Assembly: GCA_030630905.1 (NCBI GenBank)
Contig: DAOVMB010000219.1
Location: 1 to 5,310, forward strand
Length of the DNA stretch: 5,310 nucleotides
DNA from: Sedimentisphaerales bacterium
Lineage (GTDB): Bacteria; Planctomycetota; Phycisphaerae; Sedimentisphaerales; Anaerobacaceae
Direction: 5' to 3'
In this document: piece by piece, positions 1 through 5,023 of the stretch
Numbering within the stretch: the first letter of the stretch is position 1
Layout: every line of letters starts with the position of its first letter
The notes under the pieces: generated by a model
The model's input: only the letters and a program-made list of their open reading frames with translations
The model's database searches: none
What the model was told of the DNA's origin: nothing
Position numbers and translations under genes: made by a program

Positions 1-101
1 CGATAACGGTGGATCTGGGCGTGGGCAAGGCGAGCGATTTTTGCTACGGCTGCGATTTGAGCGCCGAATACGTGAGAATCAACGCCGACTATCATACGTG
101 A
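1..101 (+). CDS. argJ: ArgJ C-terminus (partial): bifunctional glutamate N-acetyltransferase / ornithine acetyltransferase
   Basis: This is the last 32 codons of a gene that enters from the left edge; the first complete codon is at 3 and the TGA stop is at 99-101. The reading frame ends in CDLSAEYVRINADYHT, which matches the characteristic ArgJ ending (CDL/F-x3-YV-x-INA-x-Y-x-T), preceded by the VDLGVGKAS segment that corresponds to the family's DLG-x-G-x-A-S stretch. ArgJ transfers the acetyl group of N-acetylornithine to glutamate in the cyclic arginine pathway. In some species it also makes N-acetylglutamate from acetyl-CoA; the fragment cannot show which type this is. The catalytic Thr at the autocleavage site lies outside the window. 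The gene is unrelated to the chemotaxis operon and points away from it. The identification rests on a short but distinctive tail. Confidence 0.85.
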   Translation, partial: ITVDLGVGKASDFCYGCDLSAEYVRINADYHT

Positions 102-127
102 CATAAGTGAGTGCTGAGTTTTTTCCC

Positions 128-148
128 CTCCGTGCACGCTGAACGGAG
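128..148. other. Hairpin after argJ, weak terminator candidate
   Basis: CTCCGT at 128-133 pairs perfectly with ACGGAG at 143-148 around a 9-base loop. A run of six T lies before the stem (119-124) and none follows it on the plus strand, so it does not have the form of an intrinsic terminator for argJ. It is recorded as a possible mRNA 3'-end structure only. Confidence 0.3.
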
Positions 149-163
149 AACGCTGAACATTGA
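136..163. repeat. Two-copy 14-bp imperfect tandem repeat
   Basis: The 14-base unit ACGCTGAACGGAGA (136-149) is followed directly by ACGCTGAACATTGA (150-163), with three adjacent differences. The core TGAAC occurs a third time at 160-164. The first copy overlaps the loop and right arm of the hairpin at 128-148. No function can be assigned; it could be a fragment of a low-complexity intergenic repeat family. Confidence 0.5.
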
Positions 164-177
164 ACGAGCCAAAATTG

Positions 178-206
178 TTGCAATATCGGCGGGCTTCGTG
201 TAGAAT
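178..206 (+). promoter_or_regulatory. Sigma70-like promoter candidate for tRNA-Pro
   Basis: TTGCAA (178-183, four of six matches to TTGACA) and TAGAAT (201-206, five of six matches to TATAAT) are separated by exactly 17 bases. A start near 213 would give a leader of about 67 bases before the tRNA. An A/T stretch (171-176) lies just upstream of the -35 element. This is the better of two candidates in the gap because both hexamers are reasonable and the spacing is ideal. Confidence 0.5.
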
Positions 207-211
207 GCTCG

Positions 212-240
212 TTGTTGCGAATGATACGCTCTTTTATAAA
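212..240 (+). promoter_or_regulatory. Second, weaker promoter candidate for tRNA-Pro
   Basis: TTGTTG (212-217, three of six matches) and TATAAA (235-240, five of six matches) are separated by 17 bases. A start near 247 would leave a leader of about 33 bases that still contains the hairpin at 258-273. The -35 element is poor, so this may be a secondary promoter or chance. Confidence 0.3.
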
Positions 241-257
241 TGAATGGGCGGCAACAA

Positions 258-273
258 CCGGCGGTGACGCCGG
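258..273 (+). other. GC-rich hairpin just upstream of tRNA-Pro
   Basis: CCGGCG (258-263) pairs perfectly with CGCCGG (268-273) across the loop GTGA, which fits the stable GNRA tetraloop pattern. Two more A-T pairs (AA at 256-257 with TT at 275-276) can form if G274 is bulged. The structure ends 6 bases before the mature tRNA 5' end. It is followed by G then TTT, too short a T run for a confident terminator. Both promoter candidates lie upstream, so in their transcripts it would be a leader structure, possibly relevant to 5' processing. It could instead stop read-through from argJ. Confidence 0.45.
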
Positions 274-279
274 GTTTAT

Positions 280-354
280 CGGGGTGTAGCTCAGCTTGGC
301 TAGAGCGCCTGCTTTGGGAGCAGGAGGCCGTAGGTTCGAATCCTATCACCCCGA
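280..354 (+). tRNA. tRNA-Pro (anticodon UGG)
   Basis: A complete cloverleaf can be drawn. The acceptor stem CGGGGTG (280-286) pairs with CACCCCG (347-353), with discriminator A354. The D stem GCTC (289-292) pairs with GAGC (303-306), and the D loop carries the conserved GG. The anticodon stem CCTGC (308-312) pairs with GCAGG (320-324) around loop TTTGGGA, giving anticodon TGG at 315-317 with U33 and G37. The T arm GTAGG/CCTAT encloses TTCGAAT, with one G-T wobble. C1-G72 is the usual bacterial tRNA-Pro identity pair. The next bases are TTC, so CCA is not encoded and must be added by CCA nucleotidyltransferase. UGG can read all four proline codons when suitably modified. The gene converges on the chemotaxis operon. 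Confidence 0.97.
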
Positions 355-462
355 TTCGCGAGGTATGTCGGAAGTGCTTTTGTGAAAGCGAGTTACGAAA
401 GGAGACAAACCGGCAAGGATTTCGGTGCTCGCTGACGAGATGATAGCTTTGAATGCCCGCTG

Positions 463-873
463 TCATCCAATTGGCTCTAATATATATTTGATGAGGTTTT
501 TTCTGCTAATGATGCCTACGACTTTTCCTTCGGCCACTATTGGCACTCTTCGAAAATGGTTATTTATAAGACACTCGCAAATTGCAATCAAATCCTCTTC
601 CTGGTCGAAACTGATTGGATTTTTTGTCATAAAGTCCTCAACTTTCCTGGCCGAGCTATCTTGCGAATCATACGACAACATCAGTGTTTCCAAGTCAGGT
701 AACGATCTTAGTACGTCTTTTTCCGTGATAATACCAACCAGGATCATATCATCATTAACAACAGGCAAGCCGGTAATATTATTCTCCACCAAAACTTTTA
801 CAGCTTCATAGATTGGGGTCTTGCTTTTGACGGTGATCACATCCGTCTGCATGATTGCTTTTGTTTCGAACAT
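463..873 (-). CDS. CBS-pair protein, copy 1 (last gene of chemotaxis operon)
   Basis: This 136-residue soluble protein consists almost only of two CBS motifs (about residues 1-58 and 78-132), forming one Bateman module. Each motif begins with the typical IM/FMT segment and ends in a GII-S/T-x-x-D-like segment. Such modules bind adenine nucleotides or S-adenosylmethionine and usually regulate a partner; no catalytic domain is present. It is a paralogue of the next gene upstream (912-1310): 40 of the first 56 residues and 36 of 56 in the second motif are identical by hand alignment, including the run ENNITGLPVVNDDM. Two differences stand out. The linker between the motifs is 10 residues longer here, and the conserved Asp that usually contacts ribose in motif 2 is Asn126. 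The ATG has a good SD (GAGGG at 880-884, 6-base spacer). The gap to the upstream gene is 38 bases. The ligand and partner are unknown. Confidence 0.85.
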   Translation of the reverse strand: MFETKAIMQTDVITVKSKTPIYEAVKVLVENNITGLPVVNDDMILVGIITEKDVLRSLPDLETLMLSYDSQDSSARKVEDFMTKNPISFDQEEDLIAICECLINNHFRRVPIVAEGKVVGIISRKNLIKYILEPIG

Positions 874-911
874 ATTGTTCCCTCTTTTGTTAATAGTATG
901 GCGGGAAATTT

Positions 912-1310
912 TCAGTCAGACTCCTTATCCTTGTGCCTGAGCTTTAAGATATACGCGATGATATCCTTTCTGCTGAGAATGCCAATGAGTTTTCCTTCTT
1001 CCAATATGGGAACTCTACGAAAATCATTTTTTATAAGACTTTCGGCGATGTCGATTAAACTGTCTTCTTGATCAAAGGTGATCACATCTTTGGTCATGAA
1101 GTTTTCAACGTTGCCGGGCTTGTCTTCCATATCGTACAATAATCTCAGCACGTCTTTTTCCGAGATGATTCCCGCCAAGGTCATATCGTCATTGACTACC
1201 GGAAGGCCAGTGATGTTATTTTCCATCAGAATGCGTATGGTTTCGTAGATTCCGGTCTCCTTTTTAACAGTTATCACCCCTGTTTTCATGATTTCTTTTG
1301 CCTTAAACAT
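912..1310 (-). CDS. CBS-pair protein, copy 2, coupled to cheB
   Basis: This 132-residue protein has two CBS motifs (about residues 1-58 and 68-122) and a short charged tail (KLRHKDKESD). Both motifs keep the S-x-x-D signature (S50/D53 and S113/D116), so two intact nucleotide-type sites are possible. It starts only 4 bases after the cheB stop. Its SD (AAGGA at 1318-1322, 7-base spacer) is made from the last two codons of cheB, so translation is probably coupled and amounts should track CheB. No membrane segment or enzyme domain is seen. A role in sensing adenylate charge or SAM and influencing adaptation is inference from position. It could also act on a partner outside this operon. It and its neighbour arose by tandem duplication. 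Confidence 0.87.
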   Translation of the reverse strand: MFKAKEIMKTGVITVKKETGIYETIRILMENNITGLPVVNDDMTLAGIISEKDVLRLLYDMEDKPGNVENFMTKDVITFDQEDSLIDIAESLIKNDFRRVPILEEGKLIGILSRKDIIAYILKLRHKDKESD

Positions 1311-1314
1311 ATCA

Positions 1315-2385
1315 TTATCCTTTTCTTACATTCTTGGTTTTGTCCTGGGCGAACTTAAGCATAGTCTGGGTTATTTCGGACAGCGGCACAACCTTTTCCG
1401 CCGCTCCTAGTTCGATGGCCTCCTTAGGCATGCCAAAGACGATACAAGATGCCTCATCTTGTGCTATAGTATGCGCACCAGCTTGGCGCATATTCATTAA
1501 CCCGTCTGCACCGTCATTCCCCATACCGGTAAGAATTGCTCCGACGGCATTGGCTCCTGCGAACTTTGCAACCGAGTGAAACAGGACTTCCACACTGGGC
1601 TTTTGTCGGCAAACAGGAGGTCCATCCTTCACGGTGACGTAATAGTTCGCACCGGAACGTTGTAATAACATGTGTAAGCCGCCCGGAGCAATCAGAACGG
1701 AACCAGGGATAACACGGTCTCCGTCCTGAGCCTCTTTGACGTTCACCTCACATTCGTTATTGAGACGCTCAGCAAACGAAGTTGTGAAATGAGCCGGCAT
1801 ATGCTGGACTATCAACGTTCCCGGGGCATTAGCAGGCAAAGCAGAGAGCACCTGTGCCAATGCCTGGACGCCGCCGGTCGATGCGCCAATAGCTAAAATT
1901 TTGTTGGTTGTCTCGACCATGTGCAATCGTTTGACCGGTGCGCGTCGGCTTTGGACTGTAATGTTTCTGTTTATGCGCGCTCTTGAGGCGACCTTTATTT
2001 TCTCTACAAGGGCATTGCAGGCATCTCCGACAGTATATGCCGGACCTGGTTTGCTCATGACCTCCACTGCACCGGCTGCGAGAGCTTCCATGGCTGTTTT
2101 ACCACCCTTGGGTGTTAAAGAGCTGAGCACGATAACAGGCATCGGATGATACTCCATCAATTTTCGCAGGAACGTAATGCCGTCCATTCTGGGCATTTCG
2201 ACATCGAGCGTGAGCACATCCGGATTCAGTGCCACGATTTTGTCGCGCGCTATATATGGATCCGGCGCAGTTCCCACGATTTCTATTCCGCGGTGCTGAT
2301 TCAACTGCTGGCAGAGTATTTTACGCACAATAGCGGAGTCATCGACTATCAGGACCCTGATTTTTGTCTGAAGCGCAATTGTCAC
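1315..2385 (-). CDS. cheB: CheB: chemotaxis-specific protein-glutamate methylesterase/glutamine deamidase
   Basis: This is a full-length CheB of 356 residues. Residues 8-125 form a receiver domain with the acidic pair D15/D16, phosphoacceptor D61 (in TLDVEMP), S88/S89 and K112. A linker of about 30 residues leads to the methylesterase domain (about 160-350). The catalytic triad is visible: S169 in GASTGG, H195 in VQHMP and D291 in GMGNDG. The spacings (26 and 96) equal those of the Salmonella enzyme (S164/H190/D286). The protein removes methyl groups from receptor glutamates, and often deamidates glutamines, in the cytoplasm at receptor arrays; phosphorylation by CheA relieves inhibition by the receiver. 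The start is GTG at 2383-2385, with GGAG at 2394-2397 (8-base spacer) and no competing ATG nearby. It follows hpt by 21 bases and is probably coupled to the CBS gene that follows. Confidence 0.97.
   Translation of the reverse strand: MTIALQTKIRVLIVDDSAIVRKILCQQLNQHRGIEIVGTAPDPYIARDKIVALNPDVLTLDVEMPRMDGITFLRKLMEYHPMPVIVLSSLTPKGGKTAMEALAAGAVEVMSKPGPAYTVGDACNALVEKIKVASRARINRNITVQSRRAPVKRLHMVETTNKILAIGASTGGVQALAQVLSALPANAPGTLIVQHMPAHFTTSFAERLNNECEVNVKEAQDGDRVIPGSVLIAPGGLHMLLQRSGANYYVTVKDGPPVCRQKPSVEVLFHSVAKFAGANAVGAILTGMGNDGADGLMNMRQAGAHTIAQDEASCIVFGMPKEAIELGAAEKVVPLSEITQTMLKFAQDKTKNVRKG
1318..1322 (-). promoter_or_regulatory. SD for CBS gene embedded in the cheB 3' end
   Basis: AAGGA on the minus strand lies within the final Lys-Gly codons of cheB, 7 bases before the ATG at 1308-1310. 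The cheB TAA (1315-1317) falls inside the spacer, so a ribosome ending cheB sits on the initiation region of the next gene. Confidence 0.75.
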
Positions 2386-2406
2386 GGTGGTTTCTCCAAC
2401 AAAGTT

Positions 2407-2778
2407 TTAGTCTGTCATACTATGCATCGCAGCCCAGGTCCAATCCTTAAACCTGAGCAACATATCGGGGCGTTTGTGCTTTGGCAACTCTTCAAAGGCA
2501 AACTCGGCCTGGTGGCAAAGCTCGCACATCTGGTCGATACCTACCATTGACGACTCTCCTTTGATTTTATGCAGGATACGTCGCACGGCTGCAGAATTCT
2601 CCTCGCAGCCTTGATCCGCCTCATAAGCCAGCGCTGCCTGTTCGAGTTCAGCCAGCATCGATTCGGTTGACTCCACATAATCATTTAACAGGTCACCTAT
2701 ATCACAGGGAACTTCCACGTCCTGCGGACTGGGAAGTGGCCCATTATTTATTATTCCTGAAAAATCTTTAGTTTTCAT
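2407..2778 (-). CDS. Stand-alone Hpt (CheA P1-like) phosphotransfer protein
   Basis: This 123-residue protein has an N-terminal stretch of about 25 residues rich in Pro, Gly and Asp, then a helical Hpt domain (about 27-120). The likely phosphorylated histidine is H70 in ILHKIKGES, which fits the H-x-x-K-G-x-S core of Hpt and CheA P1 domains. The preceding helix, ending in MLAELEQAAL, and the following GIDQMCELCHQAEFAFEEL also resemble CheA P1. There is no kinase or ATP-binding domain. The reading frame is open upstream to an ATG at 2854-2856, which would overlap the previous gene by 58 bases. I chose the ATG at 2776-2778 because it lies 20 bases after the upstream stop and has GGGG (2785-2788) at 6 bases. 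The protein may receive phosphate from CheA, shuttle it to the receivers here, or supply P1 to a CheA that lacks it. Confidence 0.85.
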   Translation of the reverse strand: MKTKDFSGIINNGPLPSPQDVEVPCDIGDLLNDYVESTESMLAELEQAALAYEADQGCEENSAAVRRILHKIKGESSMVGIDQMCELCHQAEFAFEELPKHKRPDMLLRFKDWTWAAMHSMTD

Positions 2779-2798
2779 AGTATGCCCCGCAGTAATCT

Positions 2799-3626
2799 TC
2801 AATCTTTCATAATCAGCCTGGTAGCAACCATATAGCCTTCGATGTTTAACACACAACTGTTTTGGTCGGCTACAAGCTCATGCCATTGTGACGAATTATC
2901 ACAACTTGTGGTTGTTGGAACAGTAATATCAAATGCATCTGCCGTCGAGGAGACAACCATAGGAAGAAACAGTCCGGAAGTGACGTTAGCAAGCTCTTTT
3001 AGAGCATCATGGCGAGCTTTGTCATCCACTTCGGAGAGAGCTCCTATATTTTCGGCGAGAATTTCACAAAAGTTCCAAGGCGCAAGTATCTGAATAGTAC
3101 CGGTTTTTGCCCCTGTGAAACTTATTTCTGCCAGTACAGTTTTTACTGGTATAGCCAGGTCTTCTTCCATCGGCAAAATCGTCAAAAAGGCCATTGTTTC
3201 AAGAGCCTGCGACAAAGCTTTGGTCAAAACGTCGCCATATTCGATAGCTTGCTCACTCCAAAGTGTCTGAGTAATTTCTCTGAACTCTTCCGGCGTGAAA
3301 GGCTTATGCAAATAGTCCTTCACTCCTTCGGCCAGAAGGTCCTTGATTCGAGTTGTTCTGGATTCAGTGGAGACAACGACTACCGGGATTGACTTTGTAG
3401 CCTCCGAGGTTTTCATTCGACGAACCATATCTGCCCCGCCCATTTCGGGCATATTCAAGTCTGCAAGCACCAAGTCCACCCTCGATTCGCCGAGAATCCT
3501 AAGTGCCTCAATACCGTTTCCAGCCTCCATGAATCGGCCAACTTCGAGGTCGACCATTTCAATAATGCGTCTTATTCTCTTGCGAGTTAAAGATGAATCA
3601 TCCACTATTAGCACATTTAAAGCCAT
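2799..3626 (-). CDS. Response regulator fused to CheX-type phosphatase domain (REC-CheX)
   Basis: This 275-residue protein has two domains. Residues 1-122 are a CheY-like receiver with D9/D10, phosphoacceptor D56 (in VLADLNMP), S86/T87 and K108 in LHKPF, all intact. Residues about 128-275 resemble the CheX/CheC phosphatase fold: an N-terminal helix (ALSQALETMAF), a segment FTGAKTGTIQIL, and the helix bearing ELANVTSG. The CheC/CheX/FliY signature D/S-x3-E-x2-N-x22-P is complete as D207, E211, N214 and P237. Only one copy is seen, as in CheX rather than CheC. Known members dephosphorylate CheY-P, so the protein may remove phosphate from its own receiver or from other receivers. No DNA-binding domain is present. 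The ATG at 3624-3626 has GGAG (3634-3637) with a 7-base spacer, and cheD ends 30 bases upstream. Receiver-CheC-type fusions are known, but are less usual than separate cheY and cheX genes. Confidence 0.88.
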   Translation of the reverse strand: MALNVLIVDDSSLTRKRIRRIIEMVDLEVGRFMEAGNGIEALRILGESRVDLVLADLNMPEMGGADMVRRMKTSEATKSIPVVVVSTESRTTRIKDLLAEGVKDYLHKPFTPEEFREITQTLWSEQAIEYGDVLTKALSQALETMAFLTILPMEEDLAIPVKTVLAEISFTGAKTGTIQILAPWNFCEILAENIGALSEVDDKARHDALKELANVTSGLFLPMVVSSTADAFDITVPTTTSCDNSSQWHELVADQNSCVLNIEGYMVATRLIMKD

Positions 3627-3656
3627 GATATGTCTCCACTGTAAATGGTTGCTTTC

Positions 3657-4142
3657 TCATAACGTCTTTTCAAGACCACCAGACCTAATGGTTACATCAC
3701 CAATATCCATATTCATATACATATTCCGAGGCGAATTGCCGCCGACGTCCTCAGCGTCGATGAACATGCCATTCTTCCACAGGATTTTTCTTATTGCCAG
3801 GTGGTTGCGTTTTCCTATATCAAATCCTTTCGGACCTGCGTCCATTGCCGCTCCACCAGCGATTTTTACCTTCATTCGTTTCTTCATTGCCCCCATTGAC
3901 ACCAGTTTTTCAATCATAATCTTCATTCCGCTGTCTGCGAACATAAATGGTTTCTTTTTAGCCCGCTCAGTGTCCATTTTCGAGTCCGGAAGCTGGTAAT
4001 GGAGCATCCCGCCGATTTTCGTTGCCGGGTCATACAGGCACACGCCGATACACGAGCCTAACGAATATGTTGTCAGTACATCTGCGGGATCGTTAGAGAC
4101 TTTTGCGTCTGATACATGTATTATTATTCTTGTCTTTAACAT
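3657..4142 (-). CDS. cheD: CheD: chemoreceptor glutamine deamidase
   Basis: This 161-residue protein is of normal family length. CheD hydrolyses specific receptor glutamines to glutamate, which activates receptors, and in Bacillus it is regulated by binding CheC. The catalytic centre is visible near the N-terminus: C31 in YSLGSC, H48 in GGMLHYQLP and T25 six residues before the cysteine. The T-C-H spacing (6 and 17) matches the Thr21/Cys27/His44 triad of Thermotoga maritima CheD. Further conserved segments are KIAGGAAM and the IGKRN motif in the second half. The ATG at 4140-4142 has SD AGGA (4149-4152) with a 6-base spacer; this SD overlaps the cheR TAG stop. The gap to cheR is 8 bases, so the two modification enzymes are probably translationally coupled. 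The CheC-like domain of the next gene is its only possible partner in the window. Confidence 0.96.
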   Translation of the reverse strand: MLKTRIIIHVSDAKVSNDPADVLTTYSLGSCIGVCLYDPATKIGGMLHYQLPDSKMDTERAKKKPFMFADSGMKIMIEKLVSMGAMKKRMKVKIAGGAAMDAGPKGFDIGKRNHLAIRKILWKNGMFIDAEDVGGNSPRNMYMNMDIGDVTIRSGGLEKTL

Positions 4143-4148
4143 ATTTTT

Positions 4149-4152
4149 TCCT
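4149..4152 (-). promoter_or_regulatory. SD for cheD overlapping the cheR stop codon
   Basis: AGGA on the minus strand shares its first two bases with the cheR TAG (4151-4153) and lies 6 bases before the cheD ATG. This arrangement favours re-initiation by ribosomes finishing cheR. Confidence 0.65.
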
Positions 4153-5002
4153 ATGGTTTCATATAAATCGTCGGTTGAACATAGTTGAATTTATGGTTGA
4201 TGCCGGTCAGTGATTCCGAATGACCCGTGAATAGAATTCCTCCCGAATCCAGCAGGTCCCAAAAGCGGTTTACCAGGCTTTGCTGGGTAGGCTTATCAAA
4301 GTATATCATCACATTGCGGCAGAAGATAAAATCCAGGGGTGCTTTAATTGGCCAATCCTTCATCAAATTCAGATGCTTGAAAATTACAATATTTCTCACG
4401 CTCCCGGCTATTTCGAATACTTTCTCTCTATTTACCCGATGCATCATTAAATATTTATTCTTTTGCATCCCCGAGAGCGGCGCAATACGCTTTGGGCCGT
4501 ATACTCCTTTTCTGGCCGTATCGAGTATAGTTGTGGAAATGTCCGTAGCGAGAATTTTAACATCCCAGCGGCCTTGTCCGGCGACTTCTTCAAGCAAAGT
4601 AATGGCTATAGAATACGGTTCTTCTCCAGACGAGCAGCCTGCGCTCCAGACACGGATTCTGAAGTTGCGGTTCTTTCGCTTTCGCTCCATCAGCAGCGGC
4701 AGGAATTTTTCCCGCAGGAAATCAAAATGCTGTTTCTCACGGAAAAAACTAGTAAGGTTTGTACTGAGTGAATCAATCAGTATCGAAAATTCTTTTCCGT
4801 TTTTATCTGCGAAAACATACTTGATATATTTTTGAAAGGTTTTGAAATTTCTCTGCCGCAGTAGTTTTGCAAGCCGAGCACGGACCAGTTCCTTTTTCCC
4901 GGTGTGCAGATTAATGCCGCAGTGCTCATACACCAGGTCGCTGATTCTGTAAAAATCTTTGTCGCTCAAAACAATATTCTGGGCTAATAACGTTTCCATC
5001 AT
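4151..5002 (-). CDS. cheR: CheR: chemotaxis protein-glutamate O-methyltransferase
   Basis: This 283-residue protein is a complete CheR. It transfers methyl groups from S-adenosylmethionine to receptor glutamates. The N-terminal helical domain (about 10-75) includes HCGINLHTGKKELVRARL. The SAM-dependent methyltransferase domain follows, with TNLTSFFRE (81-89), VWSAGCSSGEEPYS (118-131), LATDIS (151-156), FCRNVMIYF (227-235) and GGILFTGHSESL (254-265), all typical of CheR. In the beta-subdomain (about 166-205) I do not see the glycine-containing loop of enteric CheR that binds the receptor C-terminal pentapeptide, so it may act without a tether; this is tentative. ATG codons at 5000-5002 and 4997-4999 are both possible starts. 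Neither has a recognisable SD, unlike most genes downstream, so initiation may depend on coupling to cheA, which ends 21 bases upstream. Confidence 0.97.
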   Translation of the reverse strand: MMETLLAQNIVLSDKDFYRISDLVYEHCGINLHTGKKELVRARLAKLLRQRNFKTFQKYIKYVFADKNGKEFSILIDSLSTNLTSFFREKQHFDFLREKFLPLLMERKRKNRNFRIRVWSAGCSSGEEPYSIAITLLEEVAGQGRWDVKILATDISTTILDTARKGVYGPKRIAPLSGMQKNKYLMMHRVNREKVFEIAGSVRNIVIFKHLNLMKDWPIKAPLDFIFCRNVMIYFDKPTQQSLVNRFWDLLDSGGILFTGHSESLTGINHKFNYVQPTIYMKP

Positions 5003-5023
5003 AAATACAGTACTTATAAGCAG

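Noticed and set aside
280..462. Integrated element or att site at the tRNA 3' end
   Set aside because: No copy of the tRNA 3' end, no integrase and no change to mobile genes is seen; the operon beyond is an ordinary chemotaxis cluster.
355..462. Bidirectional terminator between tRNA-Pro and the chemotaxis operon
   Set aside because: Only 4-5 bp stems (such as CTCG/CGAG at 428-439 and GCTTT/AAAGC at 377-390) are found and none is followed by a T run on either strand, so no terminator is called.
92..466. 124-codon open frame on the minus strand across the tRNA
   Set aside because: It runs antisense through the whole tRNA-Pro gene. The GVIGFEPT-like peptide is the familiar false translation of tRNA T-arm and anticodon sequence.
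2776..2856. Longer Hpt protein starting at the ATG at 2854-2856
   Set aside because: It would overlap REC-CheX by 58 bases, and its extra 26 residues are the out-of-frame reading of the conserved end of that gene. The ATG at 2776-2778 has proper spacing.
3343..3999. 218-codon open frame on the plus strand
   Set aside because: It lies antisense across cheD and REC-CheX, both of which have clear family motifs. Its composition is Ser/Ile/Phe-rich with no recognisable domain.
4227..4835. 202-codon open frame on the plus strand
   Set aside because: It is antisense to the well-supported cheR and shows no family resemblance.
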